DNA of 37,917 nucleotides, taken from assembly GCA_022616725.1 (NCBI GenBank), contig JAKEEH010000340.1, positions 1 through 37,917 on the forward strand, given 5' to 3'. The DNA is from Limisphaerales bacterium (lineage in GTDB: Bacteria; Verrucomicrobiota; Verrucomicrobiia; Limisphaerales; JAKEEH01). The translations under genes were made by a program, and so were the position numbers. The stretch's first letter is position 1. The number at the start of each line of letters is the position of its first letter. The notes under the pieces are model-generated. The model ran no database searches. It had not been told where the DNA came from and saw nothing but the letters and a program-made list of their open reading frames with translations. Shown piece by piece: positions 23,310 to 31,672 of this stretch.

Positions 23310-25553
23310 ATGGGACGAGGTCCAGAGCAACCAAAGCGCTCCGCCCGTGAATCACGGCCACGCAAATGGCTGTTCCGCGCCGCCGCGATGCTCCTCGCCC
23401 CAATCCTGTTCCTTTCCCTGTTGGAAGGCGGTTTGCGCCTGTGCGGTTACGGTTACCAGACGAGTTTCTTTCGCAAAGCGCGCATCAACGGCAAGGAGGT
23501 CTTCGTCGAAAACCATGAGTTCGGCCTGAGGTTCTTTCCACTCGCGGCGGTTCGCAGTCCACCCGCCACGGTCATGCCGGCAAGAAAGGGCACGAACACG
23601 TATCGGGTATTCGTTTTGGGCGAATCCGCTGCAATGGGAGATCCCGAGCAGGCGTATGGGTTTTGGCGCTATCTCGACGTTCTCCTTCAGGAGCAATTTC
23701 CGGGGACCCGTTTTGAGGTGATCTGCGCGGCGATGACCGGAATCAACTCGCACGCGATGCTGCCGATTGCCCGCGAATGCGCCGAACACGACGGCGACCT
23801 GTGGGTTATTTACATGGGGAACAACGAGATGATCGGTCCCTTCGGTCCGAGCAACTCAGAGCGTTCGCGCGTGCCAGGTTTGCCATCGATTCGATTCAGC
23901 TTGGCTCTGAAAACAACACGATTGGGCCAATTGCTCGATAGAATAGGCTCTGGTTTTGCGAGGGAATCAAAATCTTCAAAGACCTGGCGCGGCATGGCCA
24001 TGTTTCTAGAACACCAGGTCCGCCATGACGCGCCTGCGCGGCAACGCGCGCGCGAGCATTTCAAAGCGAACCTCGATGACATCCTCGATTTGGCAGAAAG
24101 AAATCACATCAAGGTGGTGGTCAGCACTGTTGCGAGCAACTTGAGGAATTGCGCTCCGTTTGCGTCGTTGCACTCCCCGGCGCTGCAACCAGGTGACCTG
24201 CGGCGATGGAAACAGCTTTACGACGAGGGCGCGGCCGCTGAATCAGCCGGCAAACACGCCGAAGCCAGAGACAAATACGTGGCAGCGGCGCAGATCGACG
24301 ATGACTACGCTGAGCTGCAGTTCCGGCTTGGCAATTGTTACCTCGCGCTGACCAATCAAGTGCAGGCGCTGCGCTGCTTTGAGCGCGCGCGGGATTTCGA
24401 CGCGCTTGCGTTTCGAACTGATTCGCAGCTCAACGAGATAATCGCGCAAGCGGCAAATCGCCGGAGCGCGGCACACGTTCGTTTGGCCGACCCCGTAAAA
24501 TTGATTAGAGGGCGGACGCCAGCGCAGGTCCCGGGCCACGAATTCTTTTACGAACACGTTCATCTTAACTTCGATGGAAACTACCTGCTGGCGGTCGCCG
24601 TTGCAGACCAGCTCGCGGAACTGCTTCCCGCAAACATAAAGCGGCGGGACCGGCAATCGTGGCTGGCGCCCCATGAATGCGCACTGAGATTGGCCTTGAC
24701 AGACTGGAACCGCTATCACAGTGCCGAAGCGATGCTTCAGCGCATCCTGGTGGCGCCCTTCACCGGACAGTTGAACCACGACGCGCAAGTTGAAAGGCTC
24801 CAGCAGGAACTCGCCCGATCGAAAGCGAATCTGACGCCCGAAGCGGCACTGCAAGCACGCGCAATTTTCGCAAACGTCTTTGCCGCGAGGCCGAATGATT
24901 ACCTCGCCCGCCGCAAATACGCCGAGTTCCTTGCGGCTGTCGCGGATACGGCCGGTGCTATGGAACAATGGCGGGCAATCACAGGGCTGTTGCCGCATCA
25001 TCCCATTGCCTACTTCCGTCTTGGCCAGTTGCTGGCGCAATCCGGTAAGCCAGTCGAAGCCGAAGGCCATTTGCAAAAGGCGCTGCGCATCCGGCCCGAT
25101 TTCGCGGACGCGCGGGTTGAGTTGGGCAAAGCGCTTGTGCAGCAGGGGAAACTCGAGTTGGCCGTTGCTGCCTATCAGGACGCGCTGCGCATCGAACCCG
25201 ACAGCGCCGCCGCTTACTACCACCTGGCGAACGCATTCCTTGCGCAAAACAAACGGTCGGACGCCGCGCGCGCGCTCCACGAAGCCGTCCGGCTTCGCCC
25301 TGCCTTTTGGGAAGCGCATTACTTGCTGGGGCTGGAGTTGGCGCGAGCGGGTGACGACGCTGGCGCGCTGATTCAATTTGCAGACGTGGTGCGTCTGGAA
25401 CCGAGCCATGCCGTCGCCCACCTCAACCTCGGCGTGGCGCTTCAAAAACGGGGGCGGACAGTGGAGGCCCGGAAGCACTTTCGCGAAGTGTTGCGGCTGA
25501 ATCCTTCAAATGAGATGGCGCAAACCTTCCTTAACCAACTGCCGCCCGAGTGA
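23310..25553 (+). CDS. Membrane-anchored SGNH-hydrolase-like protein fused to TPR repeats
   Basis: A 747-residue protein. Start taken at ATG 23310; an earlier TTG frame start is unsupported. A basic N-terminus and one membrane helix (AAAMLLAPILFLSLLEGG) anchor it, with the rest outside the cytoplasm. The SGNH fold has the nucleophile block VLGESAAMG (about 101-109), the Asn block YMGNNEM (about 169-175) and the C-terminal block EHVHLNFDGNYLLA (about 415-429). The usual Asp of D-x-x-H is Glu here. A TPR pair is inserted between blocks (about 315-370), and five or more TPRs follow (about 555-745). The substrate is likely an acylated or lipid-linked polymer, but this is not shown. A 225-base gap separates it from a terminator at 25780. 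Confidence 0.8.
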   Translation: MGRGPEQPKRSARESRPRKWLFRAAAMLLAPILFLSLLEGGLRLCGYGYQTSFFRKARINGKEVFVENHEFGLRFFPLAAVRSPPATVMPARKGTNTYRVFVLGESAAMGDPEQAYGFWRYLDVLLQEQFPGTRFEVICAAMTGINSHAMLPIARECAEHDGDLWVIYMGNNEMIGPFGPSNSERSRVPGLPSIRFSLALKTTRLGQLLDRIGSGFARESKSSKTWRGMAMFLEHQVRHDAPARQRAREHFKANLDDILDLAERNHIKVVVSTVASNLRNCAPFASLHSPALQPGDLRRWKQLYDEGAAAESAGKHAEARDKYVAAAQIDDDYAELQFRLGNCYLALTNQVQALRCFERARDFDALAFRTDSQLNEIIAQAANRRSAAHVRLADPVKLIRGRTPAQVPGHEFFYEHVHLNFDGNYLLAVAVADQLAELLPANIKRRDRQSWLAPHECALRLALTDWNRYHSAEAMLQRILVAPFTGQLNHDAQVERLQQELARSKANLTPEAALQARAIFANVFAARPNDYLARRKYAEFLAAVADTAGAMEQWRAITGLLPHHPIAYFRLGQLLAQSGKPVEAEGHLQKALRIRPDFADARVELGKALVQQGKLELAVAAYQDALRIEPDSAAAYYHLANAFLAQNKRSDAARALHEAVRLRPAFWEAHYLLGLELARAGDDAGALIQFADVVRLEPSHAVAHLNLGVALQKRGRTVEARKHFREVLRLNPSNEMAQTFLNQLPPE

Positions 25554-25555
25554 TT

Positions 25556-25672
25556 CCCGATTTCCGATTTGCGATTTCCGATTCAACGATTCAACGGTTC
25601 AATTCAACCCTTCAACTCTTCAACTCTTCAACCCTTCAACCCCGCCCGGTTCAACGATTCAACGAGGCTGGG
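25556..25672. repeat. Tandem TTCAACNCT / CGATTTNCGATT intergenic repeats
   Basis: CGATTTCCGATTTGCGATTT runs into a series of TTCAAC units (TTCAACCCTTCAACTCTTCAACTCTTCAACCC and others), ending with TTCAACGATTCAACG. The unit also occurs, on the other strand, behind corA (7708-7735). Non-coding in appearance. Confidence 0.65.
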
Positions 25673-25701
25673 CCAATCGCCAATCGTAAATCGCAAAGGA
25701 A

Positions 25702-25731
25702 AGGGCCGGCCACCTCACGATGGTCGGCCCT
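25702..25731. other. Strong hairpin (11-bp stem) downstream of SGNH/TPR gene
   Basis: AGGGCCGGCCA (25702-25712) pairs with TGGTCGGCCCT (25721-25731) with one G-U pair and an 8-base loop. A short CCTAA/TTAGG hairpin and a terminator follow on the plus strand. It may belong to a small structured RNA or be the first of two stacked terminator-like elements. Confidence 0.45.
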
Positions 25732-25779
25732 GAGCACCCTAACAACTCCTTTTAGGTCATATGCCTATTGCGCAACGAC

Positions 25780-25808
25780 AAGACGAGTTTACGTACTTCG
25801 TCTTTTTT
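25780..25808 (+). terminator. Intrinsic terminator
   Basis: AAGACGA (25780-25786) pairs with TCGTCTT (25798-25804), followed by a run of six T in all (25803-25808). It ends a plus-strand transcript, either the SGNH/TPR mRNA with a 225-base 3' region or a short RNA starting in the spacer. Confidence 0.7.
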
Positions 25809-25865
25809 GCCTATTGGGGTATTTACCCCACCAATTCTTCCGGCGGGACGAAGTAGGGTTTTACC

Positions 25866-25990
25866 GACCTGTAGCGCTGGAGGCGCAACGGTTGAATGCA
25901 CTCGGTTCGCATGGACCGAGCCGGGTGCTGGGTTGGCAAGCCGGCTCACCTTGCGCAGGCCCGCCAATTTGCTTTGGCGCGCCTGTCATT
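25866..25990. other. Spacer with short inverted repeats, no gene
   Basis: Holds GAGCCGG-N15-CCGGCTC and CGCCAA-tttgc-TTGGCG. The open frame running through here into the tRNA encodes an artefactual peptide from the tRNA-His complement and is not a gene. Confidence 0.45.
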
Positions 25991-26011
25991 TGATCCGGGC
26001 AGTGGGAAAAA

Positions 26012-26087
26012 TGGGGTGGCCAACGGGACTCGAACCCGCAACATCCAGAACCACAATCTGGGGCTCTACCATTGAGCTATAGCCACC
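26012..26087 (-). tRNA. tRNA-His (anticodon GTG), with encoded CCA
   Basis: The minus strand gives a complete cloverleaf: acceptor GTGGCTA/TGGCCAC with the extra G at -1 opposite C73, a hallmark of tRNA-His; D arm with AGCTCAATGGTAGAGC; anticodon stem CCAGA/TCTGG enclosing TTGTGGT (anticodon GTG); T arm CGGGTTCGAGTCCCG; CCA encoded at 26012-26014. Five T follow the CCA on the minus strand. Confidence 0.95.
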
Positions 26088-26100
26088 AATCGAACCTCAA

Positions 26101-26129
26101 AAGTTAGGTTTAGCCGATCCTTCCGTCAA
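26101..26129 (-). promoter_or_regulatory. Probable promoter of tRNA-His
   Basis: On the minus strand TTGACG (26129-26124), 17-base spacer, TAACTT (26106-26101), then 13 bases to the tRNA G-1. The spacing is good; the -10 match is partial. Confidence 0.45.
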
Positions 26130-26189
26130 GTGTGAGGCAAACCCTGGAATAAATCTGTGAAAGAAATCGATAGACGGGCCGTTTAGCCT

Positions 26190-26834
26190 ATGATGAGTGC
26201 CAGCGCGCTTATGGCCGATCCTGAGGAACTAATTCCAACGCGGGACAGCTTGTTGAGCCGGTTGAAGGACCGGAACGACCAGGAGAGTTGGCAGGATTTT
26301 TTCAATACCTATTGGAAACTCGTCTATGGCGTAGCCATCAAGGCTGGTCTGACTGACCAGGAGGCGCAGGAAGTCGTCCAGGAAACGGTCATCACGGTTG
26401 CACGGCGGATTCCCGAGTTTCGTTATGACCCGGCAGTGTGCTCATTCAAAACCTGGCTGCTGAATCTGACGCGCTGGCGGATCGTCGATCAACTTAGAAA
26501 GCGCAAACCGGAGTTTGGTTCACGGCGACGCAAATCCGAGACGGCTCGGACGCCGACGGTCGAGCGCATTCCCGACCCCGCTGGCATGGACCTGGACGAG
26601 GTTTGGAACGAAGAATGGGAACAATACATCCTTGATGCGGCCATCGATCGTGTTAAAAAACAGGTCAGCCCTGAGCAGTTCCAGATTTTCGCGTTGCGGG
26701 TTTTTAAGGAATGGCCTGTGATGAAGATTGCCCGCGAATTGGACGTGAGCGTTGGACAGGTTTACCTGGCCAAGCATCGGGTCGCCGCGCTGATCAAAAA
26801 GCAGGTCAGAGAGTTGGAGAAAAAGATGACGTGA
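26190..26834 (+). CDS. ECF-type sigma factor (kinase-associated group)
   Basis: A 214-residue sigma70-family factor with only regions 2 and 4. Region 2 covers about 30-105 (FFNTYWKLVYGVAIKAGLTDQEAQEVVQETV, FKTWLLNLTRWRIVDQLRKR). Region 4 covers about 150-205 (SPEQFQIFALRVFKEWPVMKIARELDVSVGQVYLAKHRV). The linker is long and charged. A Ser/Thr kinase gene follows, the arrangement described for the ECF/kinase (STK) groups of Planctomycetes, in which the kinase is thought to control the sigma factor. No anti-sigma factor is seen. Start ATG 26190, or ATG 26193. Confidence 0.9.
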   Translation: MMSASALMADPEELIPTRDSLLSRLKDRNDQESWQDFFNTYWKLVYGVAIKAGLTDQEAQEVVQETVITVARRIPEFRYDPAVCSFKTWLLNLTRWRIVDQLRKRKPEFGSRRRKSETARTPTVERIPDPAGMDLDEVWNEEWEQYILDAAIDRVKKQVSPEQFQIFALRVFKEWPVMKIARELDVSVGQVYLAKHRVAALIKKQVRELEKKMT

Positions 26835-26885
26835 TTCGTCATGGCCCTGGATGATACACTTTGGTGCACTACTGAATCTTGAATC

Positions 26886-27038
26886 GTGAAGAATAGCAGC
26901 AATAGGGAGGCGCTTTCGGATACTCGTTCGATGTTGCGAATCAAGGCACTGAGGCTGCGCCGCCCCCTCGCGTCGCCGCAGCGCCTGCAAAAGGTCAAGC
27001 AACAGATTTTACAACGATTGATCCAGCGGTTATCGTAA
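26886..27038 (+). CDS. Possible small basic protein between sigma factor and kinase
   Basis: GTG-started frame of 50 codons, rich in Arg, Gln, Leu and Lys (LRIKALRLRRPL, QRLQKVKQQILQRLIQRLS), ending 127 bases before the kinase. An amphipathic helix is likely. The region is otherwise a 331-base gap. Evidence is only the open frame and its composition; it may be chance. An internal ATG at 26931 would give a 35-residue form. Confidence 0.3.
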   Translation: MKNSSNREALSDTRSMLRIKALRLRRPLASPQRLQKVKQQILQRLIQRLS

Positions 27039-27083
27039 TCCTTCACAGATTACGATCGCGTGCGAGCCACTCAACAGCAAGAC

Positions 27084-27159
27084 AGGCGCGCGGGCGCCCT
27101 CGCCCGCGCCACGCCCGGCCGCGCAGGCTCCGGCGGCGGGCGAGGACGCCCGCGCGCCT
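27084..27159. repeat. REP-like inverted repeat abutting the kinase start
   Basis: The 24-base arm AGGCGCGCGGGCGCCCTCGC... (27084-27107) is the inverted copy of 27136-27159 with one mismatch, separated by 28 GC-rich bases. It ends 6 bases before the kinase ATG at 27166, leaving no room for an SD. The type (GCGGGCGAGGACGCCCGCG) looks like a dispersed intergenic element. Confidence 0.7.
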
Positions 27160-27165
27160 ATTCCT

Positions 27166-30100
27166 ATGCCTGAGCTTGATGATGCAGCCGTCGGCGACCT
27201 CCCGGTGATTCCTGGATTGGCGTTGTTGCGCCGCATTGGCCGCGGCAGTTACGGCGACGTTTGGCTGGCCCAGGAGGCGAACGGGGACTTTCGCGCGGTC
27301 AAAATCGTCTATCGTAAAACTTTCGAGCGGGATCGGCCCTTTGAACGGGAGTTCTCCGGAATCCAGAAGTTTCAGCCCGTGTCCCATGCGGAACCCAGTC
27401 AGGTTTCCATCCTGCAGGTGGGGCGCGATGACGAGGCTGGTTTCTTCTACTATGTGATGGAACTGGCGGACGACGAGGTGTCGGGCCGACAGATCGATCC
27501 CGCAGTTTACAAGCCGAAGACGCTGCGCAGTGAAGTCTCCCGCGCAGGCCGCATTCCTTACCTTCAAGCGCTCGATATCAGCCTTTCGCTGACCAAGGCG
27601 CTCGAGCATTTGCACCGGCACGGGCTGATTCATCGCGACATCAAGCCGTCCAATATTATTTTTGTGAACGGTGTGGCCAAGTTGGCTGACATCGGGCTGG
27701 TGACCGACGTGGGCGCTTCGATCTCCTATGTCGGAACCGAAGGCTTCCTGCCTCCGGAAGGTCCGGTCAGCCCTCAAGCCGATATATACAGCCTGGGTAA
27801 AGTGCTATACGAAATGAGCACAGGCCAGGACCGCCTTGATTTTCCGGAATTGCCGACATTTCTGGGCGACGCCGCCGAAAAGCAGGGATTGCTGGAACTG
27901 AACCTCGTCTTTCTTAAAGCGTGTCAAAATGACCCGCTCAAACGTTATCGCTCCGCACACGACATGTACGCTGACCTGACGCTGTTGCGCGGCGGCAAAT
28001 CATTGAAGCGGGCTCGCGCGCTCGAGAAAAGGCTTGCCACGGCGACGCGCGCATCCATTGCTACCGCAGCCATCGGGTTGCTGGTAGCGACTGGACTCTA
28101 CCTTTTCAACCAGCACCGCTTGAACAAACTTCAAGCGGAAATAACGCGGCAACGTCACGACGCACGATTGGTTGAGAACACAGCAAAAGAGACGAGAGAA
28201 CGGTTGATCAAGCTTTTCGTCGCGCATGGCGAGCAATCCCTCCGGGCGGGCGATGCGGGAGGAGCCCTCGCGTGGCATGCGCGGGCGCTTTACGAGGAGG
28301 TCGAACCCTCTGGCGTCGCGGCACATCAGAGCCGCATGGCGCGATTGCTGAAGAGCTTTCCGAAGCTAGCCGGCTTCCTTGCGCACACCGGCGGCATTCA
28401 TTCGGCATACTTCAGTCACGACAATGCACGCGTGATCACTGCCGGGGAGGACCAGACCGCGAGAATTTGGGACATTGCTTCGGGCCAATTGGCGACAAAG
28501 CCGCTGCGCCACAAGAGCGCGGTTGTTGACGCCAGGCTCAACGCGGATCAGCAGCGTGTCCTGTCAATTTGCCAGGACGGCACCGCATGGCTTTGGCGCC
28601 TGGCCCCGGATGAGACCATTGCGCTGGAACTATCGCACGGTGCCGCGGCTCGGGCGGGGGAGTTCAGCCCGAATGGCCGCCTGGCCCTGACCCGCGGAGA
28701 GAACACAAGCATCGTCGTCTGGGACGGCCTGAATGCACGTGAACGTTTCCGGCTCAGACACGAGGCGGTTCCCGCCGATGCCCGCTTCAGCGCGGACGGG
28801 CGCTACATTGGAGTCGTCGCCGGGCCAACACTTCGCGTTTGGGACACCGAACGCGGCGATCATGTTTCCGAGGCCCGCTCAGCACACGGCGAAGTGACGC
28901 AAATCGCGTTCGGATCGGAAAATCGGCGGGCGGTTGTTGTCGCCGGAGGTGTCGCGCAGGTCTGCAATATTGCCAGTGGTGAATGGGCGATCTTCACGAT
29001 CAGGGAGACGGCACGAATTACGTCGGCGCAATTCCTGCCGGATGGCTCCATCATCACCGCAACCGAATCAGGCGCCGTTCACCTGTGGGACAGCGTGACG
29101 GGGGACCGGATCAAAGAGTTATGGACATTCAGAGATCGCGTCAACGTCGTTCCGATCAGCCCGGACGGCGCGGTGGGGCTCTGCGTCGCCAATCACTCCG
29201 CGTACGTTATTGATCTCAAGAGCAATTATGCCGTAATTCCTCCCGTATTGTGCCAAGGCCGCGGACAGAGGGCGGCGTTCAGTTCCGATGCGCGTCTGTT
29301 GTTGACCGCCGGCGGCAGCGGGGCAGTTTGGATCACCGCCATGCCCACCGGCACGACTAATGATGTCTGTACATTCGCCGCGCTCGCGCGCGACGAGCTG
29401 ATGTCCGCCTCGCGCGTGCTGTCGGGACGTGAAGTGGATGAGGGCGAACGGCTCGTCGAGGTGCAACCGGCGCGCTTGCGTGCGGACTGGGAGCGACTGC
29501 GAACGAATGCCGCGTTCAGGCTAATGGCACCCGCCGCCTGGCACCGAGCGCGAGCCGAGCGGCTCTTCGGAGATGGGATGTGGTTTGGGGTCCGATTCCA
29601 TGCAGAGCGCCTGGCGAAGTTGAACGTGGCCGATGACCAAGTCCGGTCGTGGGATCAGCAAGCATCCATTGAATTGGCACGCGCGGCCAGTCACCACGGT
29701 TCAAGCCTGGTCGCCACCCCTTCCACGCCTACCCCGGCACGCTCGCCGGACGCGACACCGAACCTCATCGATCTGACGCGCTATTACAACGCGAGCCTGG
29801 CGCAAACCTGGTTGCCCACCAACTACGTCGGGCGCAGCAACGACCTCGCCCAGCTTCCGGTCGGAGTGCAAAAGCTGAATGGGGTGGCCTTTGAAATTCG
29901 TGGGTTGATTCAGCTTTCTGGCAGTGCGCTGGAGAATTTCGGCGCGAGATTCCCGCAGCGCGTCGCGAATATTCCTGTCCAACGCAAATGTCGCAAATTG
30001 CATTTCCTGCAGGGCGCGGCCTGGGAAGCGCTCTACGGCACAGTTATCGGCAAATATGTCGTGACCTACGCCGACGGCGAGCGGCGCGAAATCAAGATCG

Positions 30101-30339
30101 TGTTTGGGAAAAACGTGCGCGAGTGGTGGTTCCCGCCGACTCAGCCGCAAATCACCATGGAGGCCGCTGTTGCGTGGCAGGGAACAAATCCCGCGAGCCG
30201 AAATATGGGTATGGCGCTACGAATTTACCAGTTCCAGTGGGAGAATCCGCGGCCTGACACGGAAGTCCACACTATCGACTTCGTCTCCTCGATGGAAAAG
30301 CCCGCGCCGTTCCTGCTCGCGATCACGGCTGAGGATTGA
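27166..30339 (+). CDS. Transmembrane Ser/Thr protein kinase with WD40 repeats
   Basis: A 1057-residue kinase. The Hanks domain (about 15-275) has the P loop GRGSYGDV, the Lys of AVKIV, catalytic HRDIKPSN (Asp about 160) and TEGFLPPE. The DFG motif is ADIG, which keeps the metal-binding Asp. A membrane helix lies at about 291-310 (SIATAAIGLLVATGLYLF), followed by a helical segment. WD40 repeats cover about 395-735 (AGEDQTARIWD, RVLSICQDGTAWLW, TLRVWDTERGD, GAVHLWDSVTGDR). The C-terminal 200 residues form an unknown beta-rich domain (VGVQKLNGVAFEIRG, LHFLQGAAW, YADGERREIKIVFGKNVREWW), probably a galactose-binding-like fold. Likely a receptor kinase paired with the ECF sigma factor. The first ATG follows a REP-like repeat with no SD, so the true start may differ. 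Its end overlaps the convergent HlyD gene by 17 bases. Confidence 0.92.
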   Translation: MPELDDAAVGDLPVIPGLALLRRIGRGSYGDVWLAQEANGDFRAVKIVYRKTFERDRPFEREFSGIQKFQPVSHAEPSQVSILQVGRDDEAGFFYYVMELADDEVSGRQIDPAVYKPKTLRSEVSRAGRIPYLQALDISLSLTKALEHLHRHGLIHRDIKPSNIIFVNGVAKLADIGLVTDVGASISYVGTEGFLPPEGPVSPQADIYSLGKVLYEMSTGQDRLDFPELPTFLGDAAEKQGLLELNLVFLKACQNDPLKRYRSAHDMYADLTLLRGGKSLKRARALEKRLATATRASIATAAIGLLVATGLYLFNQHRLNKLQAEITRQRHDARLVENTAKETRERLIKLFVAHGEQSLRAGDAGGALAWHARALYEEVEPSGVAAHQSRMARLLKSFPKLAGFLAHTGGIHSAYFSHDNARVITAGEDQTARIWDIASGQLATKPLRHKSAVVDARLNADQQRVLSICQDGTAWLWRLAPDETIALELSHGAAARAGEFSPNGRLALTRGENTSIVVWDGLNARERFRLRHEAVPADARFSADGRYIGVVAGPTLRVWDTERGDHVSEARSAHGEVTQIAFGSENRRAVVVAGGVAQVCNIASGEWAIFTIRETARITSAQFLPDGSIITATESGAVHLWDSVTGDRIKELWTFRDRVNVVPISPDGAVGLCVANHSAYVIDLKSNYAVIPPVLCQGRGQRAAFSSDARLLLTAGGSGAVWITAMPTGTTNDVCTFAALARDELMSASRVLSGREVDEGERLVEVQPARLRADWERLRTNAAFRLMAPAAWHRARAERLFGDGMWFGVRFHAERLAKLNVADDQVRSWDQQASIELARAASHHGSSLVATPSTPTPARSPDATPNLIDLTRYYNASLAQTWLPTNYVGRSNDLAQLPVGVQKLNGVAFEIRGLIQLSGSALENFGARFPQRVANIPVQRKCRKLHFLQGAAWEALYGTVIGKYVVTYADGERREIKIVFGKNVREWWFPPTQPQITMEAAVAWQGTNPASRNMGMALRIYQFQWENPRPDTEVHTIDFVSSMEKPAPFLLAITAED

Positions 30340-31531
30340 GCGTGCGCGTGTGCAGCATTTCCATCGGTTCGCGCGTCGGAAGAAGGGTGATATCCAGCGG
30401 CTGCCCGGGCAGCAACTTGAGGTCGGCCGGCAAACTGACCGAGACAAGCCGGCCGATCAGAGGCAGGGTCGGCTGCACGCCGGTCGTGTTGAAAACGGCA
30501 TTGGTGATCGGTTCCAGGTGCGGGCTGACACCGGTGATCGTCGCGACGCCACACGCCCTCCGCAGCGAGAGTGGAGACCGCGTTCGCACTTCGACCTGCA
30601 TGCCCACCTTCGGGTTGATCGGAAATGCTTGTGGGAGATATCCCACAATTCGGCTGGCGGCGCGGGACGTGATCGTGGCAATGGCTTCGCCGGCTAGGAT
30701 TTGTTCCCCGGCCCGCTTGTGTATTATCGTAACGATTCCATCGATCGGCGCGGTCAATTCCAGCGGCTTCATCTTGGCTTGGAACAGGCGCAGCTTGTCC
30801 GCTTCGACGCTTAGGGCGGCCTTTAATGGATCGTTCTCGCCCCCGGGGACAAATGTATCCGCCATGTAACGCAGCCGTTCGAGGCTCTTCTCAGCCAGGG
30901 CCACGATTTTCTCCTTCTCCTCCACTCCCACCTGGAGCGCCTCCTTGTTCTTTAAAGACTGATCATAGAGATCAGCCGAGATGAGGCTGTCTCTAAAGAG
31001 CTTTTCATCCCGTTCCAAAGCGTTTTTCGCGCGCTCAAGCTCTACTTTCTGGGTCGCCAATTCTACCTTGATTTGCGCGCAGTCCACGACCAGGCGTTCG
31101 TAATCCAAAGCGCTGCGCTGCCGGTTCAGAATGGGATCAAGCTCCAATTCCGTCAGTTGCATGCGTCCGCGAAGGACCGCCAGGCGGCTGCCAGCCGTGC
31201 GCGGATCTGTGGTGAGCACCTCCGCAATGACGTCCCCAGCCCGGATTTCCTGCAGCGGCGCGGTGGCGATGTTCGTCAACAGCCCTGCGTCAGGGCTCGT
31301 CACCGTGGTCTGGATCGTTTCCACAACCCCGACAAAACTGGTCGGACGCGCTAGACGCTGCCAGATGACCGCGATGGCGCACACCACCACAAACAGGACA
31401 ATGACGGGAAGCCCCTGCTGGCGCAGCGGCCGGAGCCGTTGTCGAAGCGGGGTCGGAATAGTTGGCAACGAATTCATTGACGCATTTGCCTCATCAGTGG
31501 ACTTCGGCTTAATATTTCCTGATTGTGACAT
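30323..31531 (-). CDS. HlyD-family membrane fusion (adaptor) protein
   Basis: A 402-residue periplasmic adaptor of an efflux or secretion system. One N-terminal membrane helix (about 41-60, LPVIVLFVVVCAIAVIWQR) is followed by the split biotinyl-lipoyl domain (TTVTSPDAGLLTNI... and ELTAPIDGIVTIIHKRAGEQI), a coiled-coil hairpin (about 115-225) and a C-terminal beta-barrel (VGMQVEVRTRS). No inner-membrane transporter or outer-membrane channel gene lies next to it, so its partners are elsewhere. An inverted repeat (31534-31552) sits just before its start. Confidence 0.85.
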   Translation of the reverse strand: MSQSGNIKPKSTDEANASMNSLPTIPTPLRQRLRPLRQQGLPVIVLFVVVCAIAVIWQRLARPTSFVGVVETIQTTVTSPDAGLLTNIATAPLQEIRAGDVIAEVLTTDPRTAGSRLAVLRGRMQLTELELDPILNRQRSALDYERLVVDCAQIKVELATQKVELERAKNALERDEKLFRDSLISADLYDQSLKNKEALQVGVEEKEKIVALAEKSLERLRYMADTFVPGGENDPLKAALSVEADKLRLFQAKMKPLELTAPIDGIVTIIHKRAGEQILAGEAIATITSRAASRIVGYLPQAFPINPKVGMQVEVRTRSPLSLRRACGVATITGVSPHLEPITNAVFNTTGVQPTLPLIGRLVSVSLPADLKLLPGQPLDITLLPTREPMEMLHTRTLNPQP

Positions 31532-31533
31532 TT

Positions 31534-31552
31534 AGTCAATGCTTTGTTGACT
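31534..31552. promoter_or_regulatory. Candidate operator AGTCAA-N7-TTGACT upstream of HlyD gene
   Basis: Perfect 6-bp inverted repeat with a 7-base spacer, beginning two bases upstream of the HlyD ATG. It contains part of the longer motif GAGTCAACAAAGCA (minus strand 31553-31540), of which an inverted partner GAGTCAACAAAACA lies at 31675-31688. Likely a regulator or hairpin site. Confidence 0.45.
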
Positions 31553-31672
31553 CGCCAAGACACGCAGCCAGCAGCCGATTTGTCTTACAAACGTCGCTAC
31601 CCTGGAGGGGCCCGGGGTTGGGTACCCTGCGTTGCCTCACAAAGGGTGTTATCCAGAGGTTCACCGAAACAC

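Noticed and set aside
24243-25478. Minus-strand open frame of 411 codons
   Set aside because: Antisense to the TPR region of the SGNH/TPR gene; the TPR frame has clear repeats.
25556-25672. CRISPR-like array
   Set aside because: Units are 6-9 bases in direct tandem with no spacers, and no cas genes are nearby.
25768-26082. Plus-strand open frame of 104 codons ending in GWPTGLEPATSRTTIW
   Set aside because: Its C-terminal part is the complement of tRNA-His read as protein, a well-known false annotation.
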